Positions 1 to 13,309 of a DNA stretch of 64,000 nucleotides are shown here, one piece after another. The stretch comes from Sapria himalayana (taxonomy: Eukaryota > Streptophyta > Magnoliopsida > Malpighiales > Rafflesiaceae), in contig JAREIK010000385.1 of assembly GCA_029783825.1 (NCBI GenBank), positions 4,570,501 through 4,634,500 of the forward strand, read 5' to 3'. Below the pieces are notes generated by a model, which saw nothing but the letters and a program-made list of their open reading frames with translations, was not told the DNA's origin and ran no database searches. The stretch's first letter is position 1. Each line of letters starts with the position of its first letter. The translations under genes and the position numbers were made by a program.

Positions 1-630
1 ATAGACCTTCTTTCAATAGAAGTTAGTGCCCAATATGAAATTCAATATATGATCAACTCTAATTGATTACTACAAAAAATCTCAACATATAAATATTTCT
101 TTATATATCTCAATATGCAAATAAATGCAATTGAGTGAATATGCTAAATAAAATCTAAAAAATAATTAATTATATTAGCTGTATAAATTATATTTGATAT
201 GAGAATAATCAGATACTTAATATTTTTTAATCATTCTCATTTAAGTAGTAAAAACTACTAAAAGAATCATATTAGATAAAAAATCAATATTTAACTCAAT
301 AAAAATATTCATCAGAGAATAACTCATAAGATCAATCTCTGTGTAAGAATTAATTAAATATATCATATACAACAACATAATACCTCTCCTAAAGTATGTC
401 ATATCTATCTCAAATATATGTACTACATAAATTTGATGATGCTCAACTTATCATCTCGTATAAAAAAAATATTATTCATGTACATAATCAGTAAAATTCA
501 TGTGTCATCTAAGCTCCTCCAAAAAATAAAAAAAAAGTATAATACATATAAAATTCATAATAAGATACATGAAAGCAAAAACCTCACAAGCTATGCCTTC
601 GGTAATTGCTTCAGGTCATATTATGTCTTC
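1..630 (-). mobile_element. Degenerate Ty1/copia pol fragment
   Basis: This AT-rich stretch aligns by eye with minus-strand copia reverse-transcriptase segments at about 28860-29130, 31300-31520 and 44560-44760. Shared blocks include the AATTAATTATATT region and the later CTCAATAAAAATATTCAT region. In the less decayed copy the minus strand still reads as the copia motif family around NYLTMxRxDI. Here no reading frame of useful length survives, so this is a decayed fragment, cut by the window start. It would lie in intron 6 of RadA. The exact right edge is uncertain; the hAT-like end at 635 abuts it. Confidence 0.5.
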
Positions 631-634
631 TATA

Positions 635-3145
635 TAGATGTGTCAACAGGATCTGGCAACCCATGCACGATCCATGGCATGACAAGATTCAACCATGTCA
701 AACCCAACATGACACAATACAACATCACGAAAACCTAGAACCAGCTATGATTGGGTCACAAATTATGGATCAAGTCTCGTCAAGTGACCACCCGACAAGC
801 TGGGTTTATTTGCAAAAAAAAAAAATACAATTAGCCGACTACATAAACCTGCCACCCATTACATTTTTAGGCAATAAGCTTCTGATAGGGATAACAACAG
901 GTCGTGTATGTCACTGTCCATGTCGGTCCATCCACTGAAAGATAAAAAAATTATAATATTTAGGATTATAATAGTCGTCAGATTGATTCTAATAACTATT
1001 ATGTCATAATTCGATAGCTGTTATGATATTTAGGATAGCAACAGGTCGTGTTTATCCTGGTCATTTTAAAATAAAAAAAAATTAATAAAAAATAAAAAAA
1101 TATAATTTTTTAATAAATTTGAATTTTATTTTTCTTTATTAATAGAGAAAAATAAATTTAAATATTCATTCTTAATTTCTTCTCTTTCTAACTCTCTTTG
1201 TTTATCTTACTTCTGAGTTCTGATTTTTTGTATAGACTACAATCTCTCTTTAGTATTTTATTTTGTAATATAAATATTAGAAATACATAAACTATATTAT
1301 TTTTTTATTTCAATTTGCATTCAACGGCCAATGTTTGCGCATACGGGATAAATGATTCATGATAGTAAGGATGTGTCTGTCATCCTGTGCAATACTGTGA
1401 TTTGCATGTCTAGACTCTGAAGGTTATAATTTATAACAAAGTGGTATGCGATATGATACTAGTTTTATAATGTTTTAGTTACAGTGCTACTTTAGAATTT
1501 TTTTATTTTAATTTCATATTTTATTTAAATAATATAAATAATTAAAAAATATCACATAATAAATTTAATAAAAATTAATATTAAATTAACATAGACATAA
1601 ATAATAATGATAACACTATCGTAATATCCAAGATAGAAACTCTATTTTTTCCAACGAGCTCAACCCAAACTCATATGCCACCTAAAAATTTAAAAACTAT
1701 GCGAACATCAATAGCACAAACATACTTTAAAATAATAAAAACTAAAATTTATAGGAATATCGATAAAGAATCTGCATAATGCATATTTTTTAAAAAAATA
1801 TATACATGTATGGGTGTTTATGGGACTGGACACAAAGAAATATGCCGATCAATGTAGCAAAACTAAAATTTAAATCTAATATGATATATTAGATTTAAGG
1901 CAAATCAAACTTAGCGATAATATCTTTCAAGTTGGATCTAATTCAACTTGAATTAGATTCAACTGGATCTAATTCGAGGTAAACCCTTCATATACCAGCT
2001 ACTACAATGATATTGGTAGAGAATGAATAGTCAAACTGATTATTATCATGGGTCCTTTGATAAGATTTTTGAGAATCCTAAAATAAACAGTATTATGCAG
2101 ATTTACTTCCAACATGCTTATCATTGAATTACTATATCAATATATAAGAATAATATAATAAAATTTTTTAAATTTTAAAAATAATTAATAATTAATAAAT
2201 TTATGAAATTTAGTAGAGTAATATCTATGATGTCCAATATATGAACTAGTCATGATAATGCATCATTTATATGTGTTCCTACTCATTACATAGATTCTAA
2301 ATGAAAACATAATTAGAAAAAATATTAAAATTTTATAAGATTCACTATCCTCATGATGATTCTGACATATTTGAATTTATGACATAAATATTTAGAGAAT
2401 AAGATATTCAAAATTAAATATTTAGTATACCTTTTGAAATGCTTATAAAAAATAAAGTAGCTATTAATATGTTTGTTAATATAATTAGAGATTGACCATT
2501 AAGTACAATATTTCAAATTAAGTGCATATATCATGAAATTAATATCATAGTACAAGCGAGAATAAGAATTATTTATTCTGGATTAAAAAAATAAGAAATT
2601 CACAAAAATATCTTAAGACACCTAACAGACAACAAGAGTTTAACAGCTTATGTTTATCTATGAGGCTTAAAAAAATTTCAAATAGATGTGAGACATCATT
2701 GAAATTACACTTACTTGATGTTGGAATCATGTGTTGGTTATAATGAGACTTATAGAGTATGTAGCCAACACATACTCTAGCATGGATCAAAACTAGGCTA
2801 GCATTGGTCAGGACCAGAATAACTTAGGTCATGACCAGGCTAGCTTGTTTGGCCAGTCAAGTTAAAATCGAGCAACATGGGCCATCGTGTGGGTCACTTG
2901 GTCGTGCTTTACCGAGCCTCCCATACTAGAAACTTTGATCGTCATAGCATGAGCGTTACCATAGAACAACTTGTGGTAGATACATACATAGCATTGAATT
3001 GATCCATGTCATTCCAAGCAAAGATAAATCATACTATGTCTCATGCCAAGCACGACTAAATTATGTCATGCCTCATGCTGGGCACGACTAAATCATGTCA
3101 TATCTCACATCATGTCTAGGCAGCCTGGCCCAATTAACACTTCTA
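635..3145 (+). mobile_element. Degenerate hAT element with transposase remnant
   Basis: The left end TAGATGTGTCAACAGG matches the hAT end at 17643, and the right end AACACTTCTA at 3145 resembles the inverted end of the same family (TTTGACACCTCTA). Both subterminal zones are richer in GC, with repeated CATGTC and GGCACGACT words, as in related elements here. Between them, about 1800-1900 gives a decayed BED-finger-like frame (GTGH...), and about 2030-2500 aligns with the RNase-H-like hAT transposase of the copy at 6770-7260. The C-terminal dimerisation part seen in other copies is missing, so the element is internally deleted. No matching 8-bp target duplication was found. Confidence 0.5.
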
Positions 3146-5448
3146 GGACTACCACTTTAGCTATACTCGAGTCATATCTCTGCTAAATCTTTATATGTTT
3201 TAGTATATCATATCAAATGAGTCTTAACTCACACAAATATAATGAAATACATAGAAAGCTTTGATGTATTTTCCTAACCGACACATCTCATACTCAAGTA
3301 TAGAAACATCTACAATAATAGGATCCATCATTTAGCTTAAACATTAGTTGGCGACCATATTGAGAATTAATAAATAATTGATTAATAATACTCAAAAACT
3401 TACTAAAATACTTTACCATATAAAAAAAACATATAGTCTATATTGTTAAATTTCAATGAAAGTCTTCATCAAAGTCTTCTAAACCAATAAAAAAATATCA
3501 ATGAAAGAAAAAATAAAATTATAATATAATTATCTTGAAAAACAACTCAAAAAAAAGATAGAATACCTATACATAAATTACTGGAACACCAATAAATAAA
3601 TAAAAAATACATAAAATAAATAGTCATCAAGTTAAATGTTATAACTAATAATTTTTGATAGTTTGTCATTTGTTATTATAACATTAAGAACAAGTAAAAA
3701 AATTATGACTAATTAACAATTACTTATAATGACTGTTGACTCTTAAATTGATAACTTAAGAGTCTAAAGTAGATGTAGCAAATGAGTAATTACCCGTGGA
3801 AGTCCATGGGGGCGCTTGCACCTCATGCACCCCTAATTTAAATAATTCAATTGAAATTAAATTGGATCAAGTTCACATTGATGCCGAATCGACCCAATTA
3901 AATAAATTTTAAAAAAATCATTATTATAAATAAACCACAATGACACAATAACTAGTGAGTCATTATCCATTGTACCTTATGTTACAAACTCATTATCTAG
4001 ATCTCACGGTCATAAGGAAAAGATTTCTCTATTAGTACAAGAGTGCCCCTCAATCCCATATATAAAGAGAGGAAATGTTTTAGAGTTTTGTGGAGACTTT
4101 GACCAAAATTATGTGAAATATTCCACAATACTCTAGGAAAGACTACACAATAATAGAAGAAATTAAAAGTGTCCACACATATATAAAAGATGAGAAAATC
4201 CTATAAAACTTAAAAATACCTCTCTTTACCTAGAAAAATATGAAAAATATTAAAAAATTCTAGAAAAATTCACATTTACGTAGAAGAGTGTAGAAGAATG
4301 TGAAAGATCATTTAATGTGAAAGAATAATCTAGAACATTCTATTACAGTCTTATAATTATATATACATATTAGAACTCTCTATAATTCTCTAAGTTAGAA
4401 GAGAACCTTCAATGATTCTACCTACTTTTATTAATATGTATATAAGAAGAGGTGGCCTCATTTGTGAACCATCAATTAGATCACTAAGTTATGAGCTTCA
4501 AAAAAATATTATAAAAAATTTCTTCTTAGTATTCTCTTGAATTCATTTAACTTCTAAAAATTATAGCTTCTCGGCAAGTGAGATACTGACTTTGTAATAT
4601 TAGAGAGATAAGTTGTCTAAATATCATACAAAAAACTTAACAAGAAAACTAAGTCTGCAATGCTTAACCACATGCCTACATGCCCACATGCCATGAGTCC
4701 ATATGACATGACCAATGGCCTATACGTGCATGCACGTGTGACATGTCAAAAAATAAAAAAATAAAAATAACATGTGGATCCATGCATGACCATTAAATTT
4801 TAACTCTAACAAACCTAAACAAAATCCAATGAACAAAAGAATTATACCCAGTTAAAATATTAAAAAAACTTAAAAATTAAAAAAATAATAATTTATTTTA
4901 AAAAAATAATAATTTATTTCAAAAAAATTGTATAAGTATTTGATAATTTTTATTTTACACATCAACAAAAACTCTCATCTCTCTTCTCGCTCTTACATTT
5001 TACTATAAATCTCTCTCCCTCTAAATTCAACTTTTAAATTTTTATTACATTTAGAATATATTATTTTAACAAATATTTATATTTTGGAATTTGCGATGAA
5101 AAACATTTGATCCGAGGAATCATATTCCATGTCAATGAAATTGTAATAACTGGTAGTAGGGGCTATAAATTTACAAGGCACACATCTACTATTTAATTTT
5201 TTATTTATTCTAAATACTACAAATAGAATTAAAAAAGTTTCTTCTATTAATAATTCTAAAAAATTAAAAATATCAATTATAAATTATAATAAAAATAAAA
5301 TTAATATTATAAATAAATTTGATATAAATAACACCAATCTAACTAAAATATCCAAGATTAATTTGTTTTCCAATAAAATGTCAACTCAGGCACCTAAAAA
5401 ACCTAGACTACGTAAACAAAGATCTTAACCCCATAATTATTATTAATA
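3146..5448. other. Intronic AT-rich DNA with faint LTR-element traces
   Basis: No gene is visible. About 3300-3700 resembles the 5' leader/gag zone of the minus-strand copia remnants (compare about 34190-34360 and 46850-47100). About 4220-4400 is rich in short imperfect repeats of the TCTAGAA and GTAGAAGAATGTGAAAG type, as in some copia LTRs, but no ends or target duplication could be fixed. The rest is low-complexity AT-rich sequence. Confidence 0.3.
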
Positions 5449-5546
5449 TAGAGGTGTCAACCGGGCCGGGTCGGGCCGGCCCGGCACGAGGCACGATTTG
5501 GCCGTGCCTAGACCGGCCCGGCACGGGAATTTCCCGTGCCTGGGCC

Positions 5547-5638
5547 CGTGCCATGCCGAGGCCAACCAGGCCTCGTGCCATGCAGAGGCCAACCAAGCCT
5601 CGTGCCATGCCGAGGCCAACCAAGCCTCGTGCCATGCC
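5547..5638. repeat. 27-bp tandem repeat, three copies plus partial
   Basis: Three units of 27 bp begin at 5547, 5574 and 5601, followed by a partial unit. Each starts CGTGCCATGC and ends GGCCAACCARGCCT. They lie in the GC-rich 5' subterminal region of the hAT element. Overlapping open frames on both strands here are products of the repeat and base composition, not genes. Confidence 0.85.
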
Positions 5639-6589
5639 TGACCCTGCACGGTTATGTGGCACTGCCCGTCGGCACGGGTCATGTCCCGCAGACCCACACC
5701 CCACGACCCACGTCCGCAATCCCCACCCAAGTGACCAAGTCCCCACCCCATCTACCCATCACCACGCTAGCGCCACGCCAAGGTGCAGAAAGGGAAAAGA
5801 GAAAATGCGTGGGCATGGGTCCAATCCGACCAGACCCGCAGTCCCGCCCGGCCCGAATCCCCCCCCCCCAACATTTAAAAAAAATGTAAAAAATAGCCGT
5901 TAGATTTTGCCTCCAATGGCTAGGAGGCAGAATATTACGGCTCTCATGATTTTGCACCCTAAAATACTATAAAAAATTAAAAAAAACAAAAAAAAACTTT
6001 TTTAAATAAAAGTATTTCCTTTAATCTATAAAATTCCCCCCACCTCTCTATAACATTTATGTCTTTCATAAATATTTATTCTCAAATCTCACATTCTCAC
6101 TCTCTCAAAAATCTTGCTCTTATCTCTCTCAGAACTCGAGATTTTATCATTCAGCTTGACTTTTCGGGATTCTCAACTCGGGTTTGAAATTTTGAACTAG
6201 ACTATGGTGTACCGTGCACGTGATCTACCTCACTGCTTTACTGGATATTTTATTTTAAGTTTTTTTTTTACTTTCTCTCTCTCTCAGTCTCTCTCTAGTC
6301 ACTCCCTCTAATCCTAAAATAATAAAATCTAAAATCTATCATCTAGTCTCTACCTCATGTGTCCTATCTAACAAAAATCCTAAAAATTGACTAATACTAA
6401 TGAAACATATTTAAATTTAGAAAATAAAAATCTTACACAGATATCTAAGCCAGCTAAAAGTTTAGTTTCTCCAGTCATCTCAACATAAATTTCTAAAAAA
6501 TAAAAAACTATAAGCAGTTTTATAATTTGGACTCATTTTAATATAATAAAACAAAAAAATATTTGAGACTAAGAAGAAGAAATGACACA

Positions 6590-8480
6590 GTACAAATATT
6601 ATATGAAAAATTTAACTTGTAAGATTTCGTTTGGGACTGGGCACCTTAAGAGTCATACAAAATTATGCACCAAAAATCATGGTGCATTAGATCTTAGGTA
6701 AACCTAACTTAGCACTGTATTTTTTGAGACTAGATCGAGTTCAGTCTCAAAATTTACTCCCTTCATATACCGCAGGAAGTTGGATGAGAAAGGCATGACC
6801 AAACTTATCACATTGATGGGTCTTCCTATCAGATTTTCGAAAGATCCAAGGGAATTGCGCATCATGTAGATATATTTTCAGGCTGCTTATCGTAGGATTC
6901 CTAGGTTCATATCTAAGAATGACATACTAAATTGTATAAGTTAAAAAAATAAAAAATAATTAATAAATTTATGACATATAATGGAGTGGTTTCCGTGACG
7001 TCCTATATCTGGACAAGTCACGATGAATCATCTTATGCATGTCTCACCGGCCACTATGTAAATTCTAACTGAATAATGAATAAAAAAATATTAGGATTCT
7101 CTAAGATTCTCCAAGATTCTCCATCCTCGTGATGGCCCAACCATTTTTGAGTGTATGATGAAAATCTTTAGAGAATATAAAATTCAAAATAAAATTTTTA
7201 GTATCACATTCGATAACACATCTAATAATAAAGTAATGATTAACATATTCATTAAAAATATTAGAGACGTACCATTAAAAGAGATCGTTCATGTCAGATG
7301 CATGTGTCACATGATTAACCTGATTGCACAAGTGGGTATGAAGATGTGTTCCCCTGCATTGGATAATATAATGATGTACTAAAATATATTCGTACTCCTC
7401 GTAGACAACAGAAGTTTAGTATACTATGTTTGTTTGCGAATCTTAAGAAGAAGAAATTCCAATCGGATATGAGATACCATTAGAATTACATGTACCTGAT
7501 GTTAGAATCATGAGTTGGATACGAACACGTGATATCCAACTACATCAATAGTAAGAGTGACGAACTTATTATTGACGACACTGACTAGGCTTCAGAAATT
7601 TTATTTATGAAATTCCTGAAGATATTTTATGACACGACGAACATGTGTTCGTCAGTTTATACTCTTATGACTTGCATTGCACTCATGTGCATATGCAACA
7701 TTAGTAGTATGTTTGGGAAGTATCGAACTGACCCGACACTTAGCCATATGGTTGCAAAGATGAAAACTAAGTACTTAAAGTACTAGTCCACCATTCCATC
7801 TATTTATTGTTTCGCTACATGCATGGACCCTAGGGTTAAGGTGGAAGATGTGGATAACACTCTGACTTATATTTTCTCGTGCATGAACCTGGAAGACTCA
7901 CCTGAAGGGTTCATTCATGATAACTTGACTAACATGTTCATATACTACGATACTAGGTATGATGGTAGTAATAGTGAGACTGTGATTACGGATATGGATA
8001 TCTTCTTCGGAGATAATAATTTTTCCATTCAATTAGTGAGGGAGAAATGACAGGGTGGATCATCACATAGGAGCGAGTTTTCTCGGTACTTAGATACCGA
8101 TTATTGCTCAATCCTATTACATTCTGATACTAAAAATTTTGATATATTACAGTGTTGGAAATCATATAAGTCCACCTTTCCTGTGCTATCTAGGATGACA
8201 CGGGATCTACTGACTCCTCTAGTGACGAGCATAGTATTGAAGTCTACTTTTTCTGTTGCAGTGAACGTGATTTCGGATAGGATATCGAGATTACGTCTAG
8301 ATATTGTTGAGGCCTTAGTCTGTTTGAAGGATTAGGAGGATTCGAGGTTTAGCATCCAGGATCATGTTGGAACTGGGATATAGACTTCATTCGTATCCGC
8401 TACGAAAGCGGATGAGTTGATTGCTGATGATGATGATCCATATGATAGTGATCTTAATATTGTGATTAATGATACTCATG
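6590..8480 (+). pseudogene. hAT transposase pseudogene (BED finger, RNase-H-like core, hATC)
   Basis: Three parts of a plant hAT transposase can be read in order. Near 6590-6700 a decayed BED finger shows FGTGHLKSHTKLC. At 7155-7380 an open stretch carries SITFDNTSNNK followed by HVRCMCHMINL, the RNase-H-like core with its conserved HxRCxxHxxNL motif. At 7823-8050 the frame begins MDPRVKV, which matches the LDPRxK family motif. Near 8195-8335 the frame gives LSRMTRDLLTPLVTSIVLKS then ALVCLKD, the C-terminal hATC dimerisation domain. Stops and shifts separate these parts, so no functional protein is expected. This is the best preserved of the related hAT copies in the window. Its product would have cut and moved the element in the nucleus. 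Confidence 0.75.
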
Positions 8481-8600
8481 ATATGCCGATTGACGATTGA
8501 CGTGGTTACCGATTTCCCCTGCCCATTGCCAGACACTAATTGCCAATACCACACCAAGCCAGTACGCCATGCCACATTTCATTTGTCATTGCCACTTGAT

Positions 8601-9280
8601 TCTACTTTTTGATTTCGATGTTTTGTTTTTTATTGATTGTATACTTTTTTACGTTATGTTGTAACTTGTATTTGCTTTGATTCGGTATCTATTGGCCGAT
8701 TGGTCATTTAGTTTTTTTTTTTTGATTTTGTAATTTTTTTAACGAAATTTTTGTTTAATTTATTTTTTTGTTTAAAATTTTCATCTAAAAATTTAAATTC
8801 TATAATTTAATTCTAATAAATTATAATCTAAATTTATTAAAAATTAAAAAAAAATAATGTAAACTTTATTAATATTTTCAAGTTACAAATTTTTAATAAT
8901 TTTTAAGTTACCAATTTAAATTTTAAACTTTATAATTTATTTTTATTATATTTTTAATAAAAAAAATTTAAACTTTATAATTTATTAAATTTTTTAAAAT
9001 TTTCATGTTACAAATTTAATATTTTATACAATATCTATATATAATATAATATATATTTTATATAAAGTTTAATACAATACTTTAAATTTTTTTAAAAAAA
9101 TTAAAAAAAACATATAACTACAAAAATTATTGTAAGATTACATACATTAGGAGATACATTGAACAATCCTCTACAAATATAGTATATTAAATTCTAGACA
9201 AACTAGATTATTGAATTTTAATTAATTTTAGGTTTTGAGATCTCTTTCTTTTTGTCATCAATTTGCTAGATAATGCATTA
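8601..9280. other. AT-rich intronic DNA without recognisable features
   Basis: This is a low-complexity stretch dominated by A and T runs, with words such as TTTAAAATTTT repeated loosely. I see no coding signal, RNA gene or element end. It may contain the decayed 3' end of the preceding hAT. Confidence 0.5.
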
Positions 9281-10184
9281 CCAAGTTAGTTGTTGGTATG
9301 ATTTTTCCACTTCAATTTACAAAAGATTCAAAATTAATTTATTGTATGAAGAAATGAATCCAATTGTCCACTAACTTATCATAAGATCCTTAGGTCGACT
9401 TGTATAATTAATATAATAAAAAATTATAAATTTAAATAATTAATAATTAATAATTAATGAATCTAGAAAACATATTAAAGTTATATTGTTAATGTCTAAT
9501 ATTCAAAAAATAATTAGTAATCATTTTATATGCAACATTGTCCACTATGTTGATTCTAGCAGAAACTAAATAAAAAAAAATATTAGAATTTTATGAAATC
9601 TTTCATCTTCATAATGATTCTATCATATATGAAAGTCTTTCAAATGTCTTTAAGAAATATAAAATTCATAACAAAATTCATAATATAATATTTAATAATA
9701 TTTCTAATAATATTATTATTGTGAGTAAAGTTATAAAAATAATTTGAGATTATCTCCTAGTTGAGAGTTATATATTTATATATTACATATATGCATAACA
9801 TAATTAACCTATAGTATATAAAGGCTTAAAAATATTTGTATTATCATTAAAAATAATTTGAAATACATTAAAATAAATTAAGACTTCTAGCAAACTAAAA
9901 GAATTTTATAATCAAAATAAGTTAGTAGTCCTTAAAAAGAAAAAGTTTCCACTTGATATTAGACAACGATGGAATTTAATATATTTGTTATTATATTCAA
10001 GCATTAATTACTAATACATAATATATAACTTTTTTAATAAGAAAACTAATAAAATAATAATTAATGAATCAAATTAAAAAAACAATTTTATTTTTCTAAA
10101 TTTATTAATTTTTTTTATTATATGACATAATTATATTCGTCCATATACACTCTCACATCCTACACTGATAGTGCATAGATAGAT

Positions 10185-10226
<42 letters not shown>

Positions 10227-10720
10227 CATGAAATAGCATATCTAATCAATATAACATATATTTATATTTTTATAATATGCCTATTAAGATAAAAAAACAT
10301 ATTGGTCAAGAATAAATGATATGGTAATCAATTAAATAGATATAAACTATCAAGCTATTTAGATATGAATTACTATAATATTTTTTCTCAATGTACTATG
10401 AAAAACATAGACATATTGAATTGATAAAAATTATATAAAATTATTTTTTTCCATGTTATCAAAGTGACACATGATCTACTAAACTCTCTATTGTCTAATG
10501 TATTATGAGAGTCTAATTTTTCTATGAATATGAATATTATTTCAGATATAAAAATTAAATTGTAGCAAGATATTATAATAAATTTATCATTATTATAGAA
10601 CTAGGAAGATATCTTCAGGATCATGTCCATGCATTGCAATAAAATATAAATAATAATGATGTACATGATACAACTTTAAATTAAAAAAATTAAAAAAATC
10701 AGATTAAAAGATGATGAAGG
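9281..10720 (+). pseudogene. Second decayed hAT transposase
   Basis: About 9350-9720 aligns with the RNase-H-like part of the hAT copies at 2040-2400 and 6780-7200, including the block around AATTAATAATTAATGAAT and the following CACTATGTTGATTCTA. About 10440-10640 aligns with the hATC domain of the copies at 8150-8340 and 12920-13090. Stops are dense in all frames. No 5' GC-rich end is present. The second half is included in the first unit of the tandem segmental duplication that begins near 10321. Confidence 0.55.
10187..10225. repeat. (AT)n microsatellite
   Basis: About 39 bp of uninterrupted AT dinucleotides, preceded by a short (GATA) run. It lies just before the start of the 2.5-kb tandem duplication. 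Confidence 0.95.
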
Positions 10721-12795
10721 CAATTTTATAGTGTTTACGACTTCATATTTATGGATTTACCATTTATCAAATTTTTTATGTTTTAGTTTTATTTTGAATG
10801 ATTATGTTGTCGTATTTTATGTGTAATAAAATACATGTTTATTTATGTTATTCTGTAATATTTTTTAATACTTTTAATTTTTTTTAATTTATATTCCAAT
10901 TTTTAATTAAATAATTTTTTGTAATGTTATTTACTTTATTACTATGTATCTACGTTGTGCATAAATATATACACAATCTATTCACTTAGTAAATATATAT
11001 TTACATTATATATACATTCTATATGCATTATGTATATGCATATGCATTGTGTATGTACTATGTATATTATATATACACATAACAATTAACACATATACAT
11101 TATATATAATATACAATATTACGCAGCCAGCATCCAGCGCCTACCACTTGATAACATGCAAACATTGCCCACAGGCCACAGCCCAAAAGAGCCCAGGGAC
11201 CATGGCCCAAGCCCTAGGGTTGTGGACTAGTCACCAATCAAGGGCCCAAGAACCCTAGCTAGGGAGAGCCTAACTCGATTGGTTCAGACACAGACTAGTT
11301 GTGGCTGAAATGCACCACACCAAAGATAACCTAGGTTAGGCACGTGCCAAGCTAGTCATGAACAGTGCTTTTGGGCCAGGTCATGCCTATTTTTTCAAAA
11401 TAACATGACCCAGCATAGCAAGTAAGACCAGAGAAGAAAATTTCTGATATTTCAGCCAAAATATCAATGAAATATCAGTTATCAGTGGAGATCAATAAGA
11501 TATCTCCACCAAAATTTCATTTTCCCAATTTTTTCAAACTTTTTCTGACTTTTTCTGATTTTTTCGGATATTTCCCCAAATTTTCTGATTTTTCACTATT
11601 TTTTCCTTTTGTTATTTGACTCCAAATTTTTCAAAAAATACTTCTAGAGGGATTCAAACCCACCCAAAATGCTTGGAAGTGGCACCCTCCAACCATCAAG
11701 TCATTGATTGCACTTATTATATATAGTGAAAACTTTTTTTATATTCTCTTATTATTTATTTGTATATAATCCCTAGCACCATATAATATTTTATTTTATT
11801 TTATTTTTATTTTAAATTATAACTTATAATATTTTAAAATCAAAAATTAAATTAAAAAAGAAAAGTAAGTAAATTAATATCATTTAAAAATTTAAAATTA
11901 TAATATATAATATTTTGAGTCTCATTATCTACATAATATTTATAATAATAATAAAAACAAATAAATAAGATCTCTTTAACATAATAATATATGAATAATA
12001 TATTAAATATAACATATTTAATTTAATAATTAATAATCCATTTAAATTTAATCTACTTTAATTAAGATATAAATCATTTCTTATCATCTATATAATTAAA
12101 ATATGAAAAATTTTAATCGAACCAATATTTTTGTAAAAATATCCACTAATATTTTACCGATAGTTCTGATATATTCGTATTTATCGATATTTTGATCCTT
12201 GGGTCAGATGCAATTTAAAATTAGGCGTGCATGTCTTGTTAGGCCGTCTAATTTATTTGCTAGGTTGGCATGACATGACATGCTATGCAATTATACCAAG
12301 ATGAGTCACTCAAAATTCGATCATGTCGGGCTAGCACAGTCGTTTGTCACCACTAGTCTAAAATGAGAAGGCATGTCATAAAAACTGGCAAACATGAGGA
12401 ACATGAAATATTTGTTTTTGTTTTAGTGGGAAGAAATTCTATATATTCCTCCCGAATTATGTCATGAATAAAGAACTCTATAAGAATCTTTAAATAGCGC
12501 TAATAGTCAACATATCTCCACCAACTTATAGTACTCTTAATCTTATCTCAAAAAATAACTCCTAACCATTATCCTTAGTGTGCCTACTCTTATAGTATGT
12601 GCAATGAATTGAAGCTCCCTTATTTCTACATGCACCACGACTAGTACTCTTATTATTTTTATATGCTAAATGAGATATCTCTCTAATGTCTCTATTTGCC
12701 TCTTATATATTGAACTAGCTAATAATATACCTTTGATCTGGTGAGAAACTCATGATCGCCCAAAAGTTAATTATCAAATACAATTTTGGTAGGGG
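10321..12795. repeat. Tandem segmental duplication, unit A
   Basis: This unit aligns colinearly with 12796-15390. Shared landmarks, in order, are the GGTAATCAAT start, the hATC transposase part, an AT-rich 3' leader with TATACATT runs, the GCAGCCAGC block (11118 and 14164), the GGACCATGGC block, the GATTGGTTCAGAC block, a hAT-like right end (near 12350 and 14946), and a following stretch with AATGAGATATCTCTCTA and TGATCTGGTGA. Homology extends past the hAT end, so this is a duplication of a genomic segment and not two independent insertions. The two units differ by several insertions and many substitutions. Confidence 0.7.
11419..12203. repeat. Insertion present only in duplication unit A
   Basis: Unit A carries roughly 780 bp here that unit B lacks at the matching point (near 14800). 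The left part is rich in GATATTTC/GAAATATC inverted words and TTTTCTGATTTTTTC runs; the right part ends near a CGATATTTTGATCCTTG segment. It is probably a non-autonomous transposon inserted after the duplication, but clean terminal repeats and a target duplication could not be fixed. Confidence 0.4.
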
Positions 12796-13309
12796 GTAAT
12801 CAATCACATTGATATGATCTATCAAAATATTTAAATATGAATTACTACTTCATCTTATCTCAAAGTGATATAAAGAATTTATTCATAACTAATTGATAGA
12901 AATCTTATAAATATAGCATTTTTCGTGCTACCAAAGTGACATATGATTTACTGACCTTTCTTATAGATAATGTATTATCGGAGTCTACTTTTTCTATAAG
13001 TATGAATATTTTTTTAGATAAGATAACCAAATTATAGACAGATATTATAGAAACTCTATCATTTATAAAGAATTGAAAATATACACGTATGAATCTTTGA
13101 TATCAAGTCCAAGCACTACAATAAGATGAAAATAATAATAATGTATATGATATAATTTGAAATTATGAAATCAGAACAAGTCAGAATAAGGGATAACGAA
13201 GGCAATTTTTATAGTTTTTACTACTTTATGTTTACGGCTTTACCATTTATCATATTTTTTTTGTTTTAATTTTATTTTGAAAGTTTACGTTTTCATATTT
13301 TATTGCGTC

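Larger units (their letters stand above)
5449..8600 (+). mobile_element. Autonomous-type hAT element, 3' end not resolved
   Basis: The left end TAGAGGTGTCAACCGG begins at 5449. It is followed by about 400 bp of GC-rich GGCCGGGCC/GGCACG sequence and a block containing AATAGCCGTTAG. This layout is shared with the element at 17643. A 5' leader rich in CTCTCTC follows, then a decayed transposase frame (see 6590-8480). The expected GC-rich 3' end and its TGACACCTCTA terminus were not found downstream of the transposase; the sequence after about 8600 is plain AT-rich DNA. The element is therefore truncated or its 3' end has decayed, and the right boundary is approximate. Confidence 0.6.

Noticed and set aside
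3785..3835. A possible hAT end at TAGATGTAGCAAATGAGT
   Set aside because: No inverted partner and no target duplication could be found nearby.
5408..5957. Six overlapping open frames rich in Arg, Pro, Gly and Ala
   Set aside because: They come from GC-rich hAT end sequence containing a 27-bp tandem repeat; no domain or conserved start.
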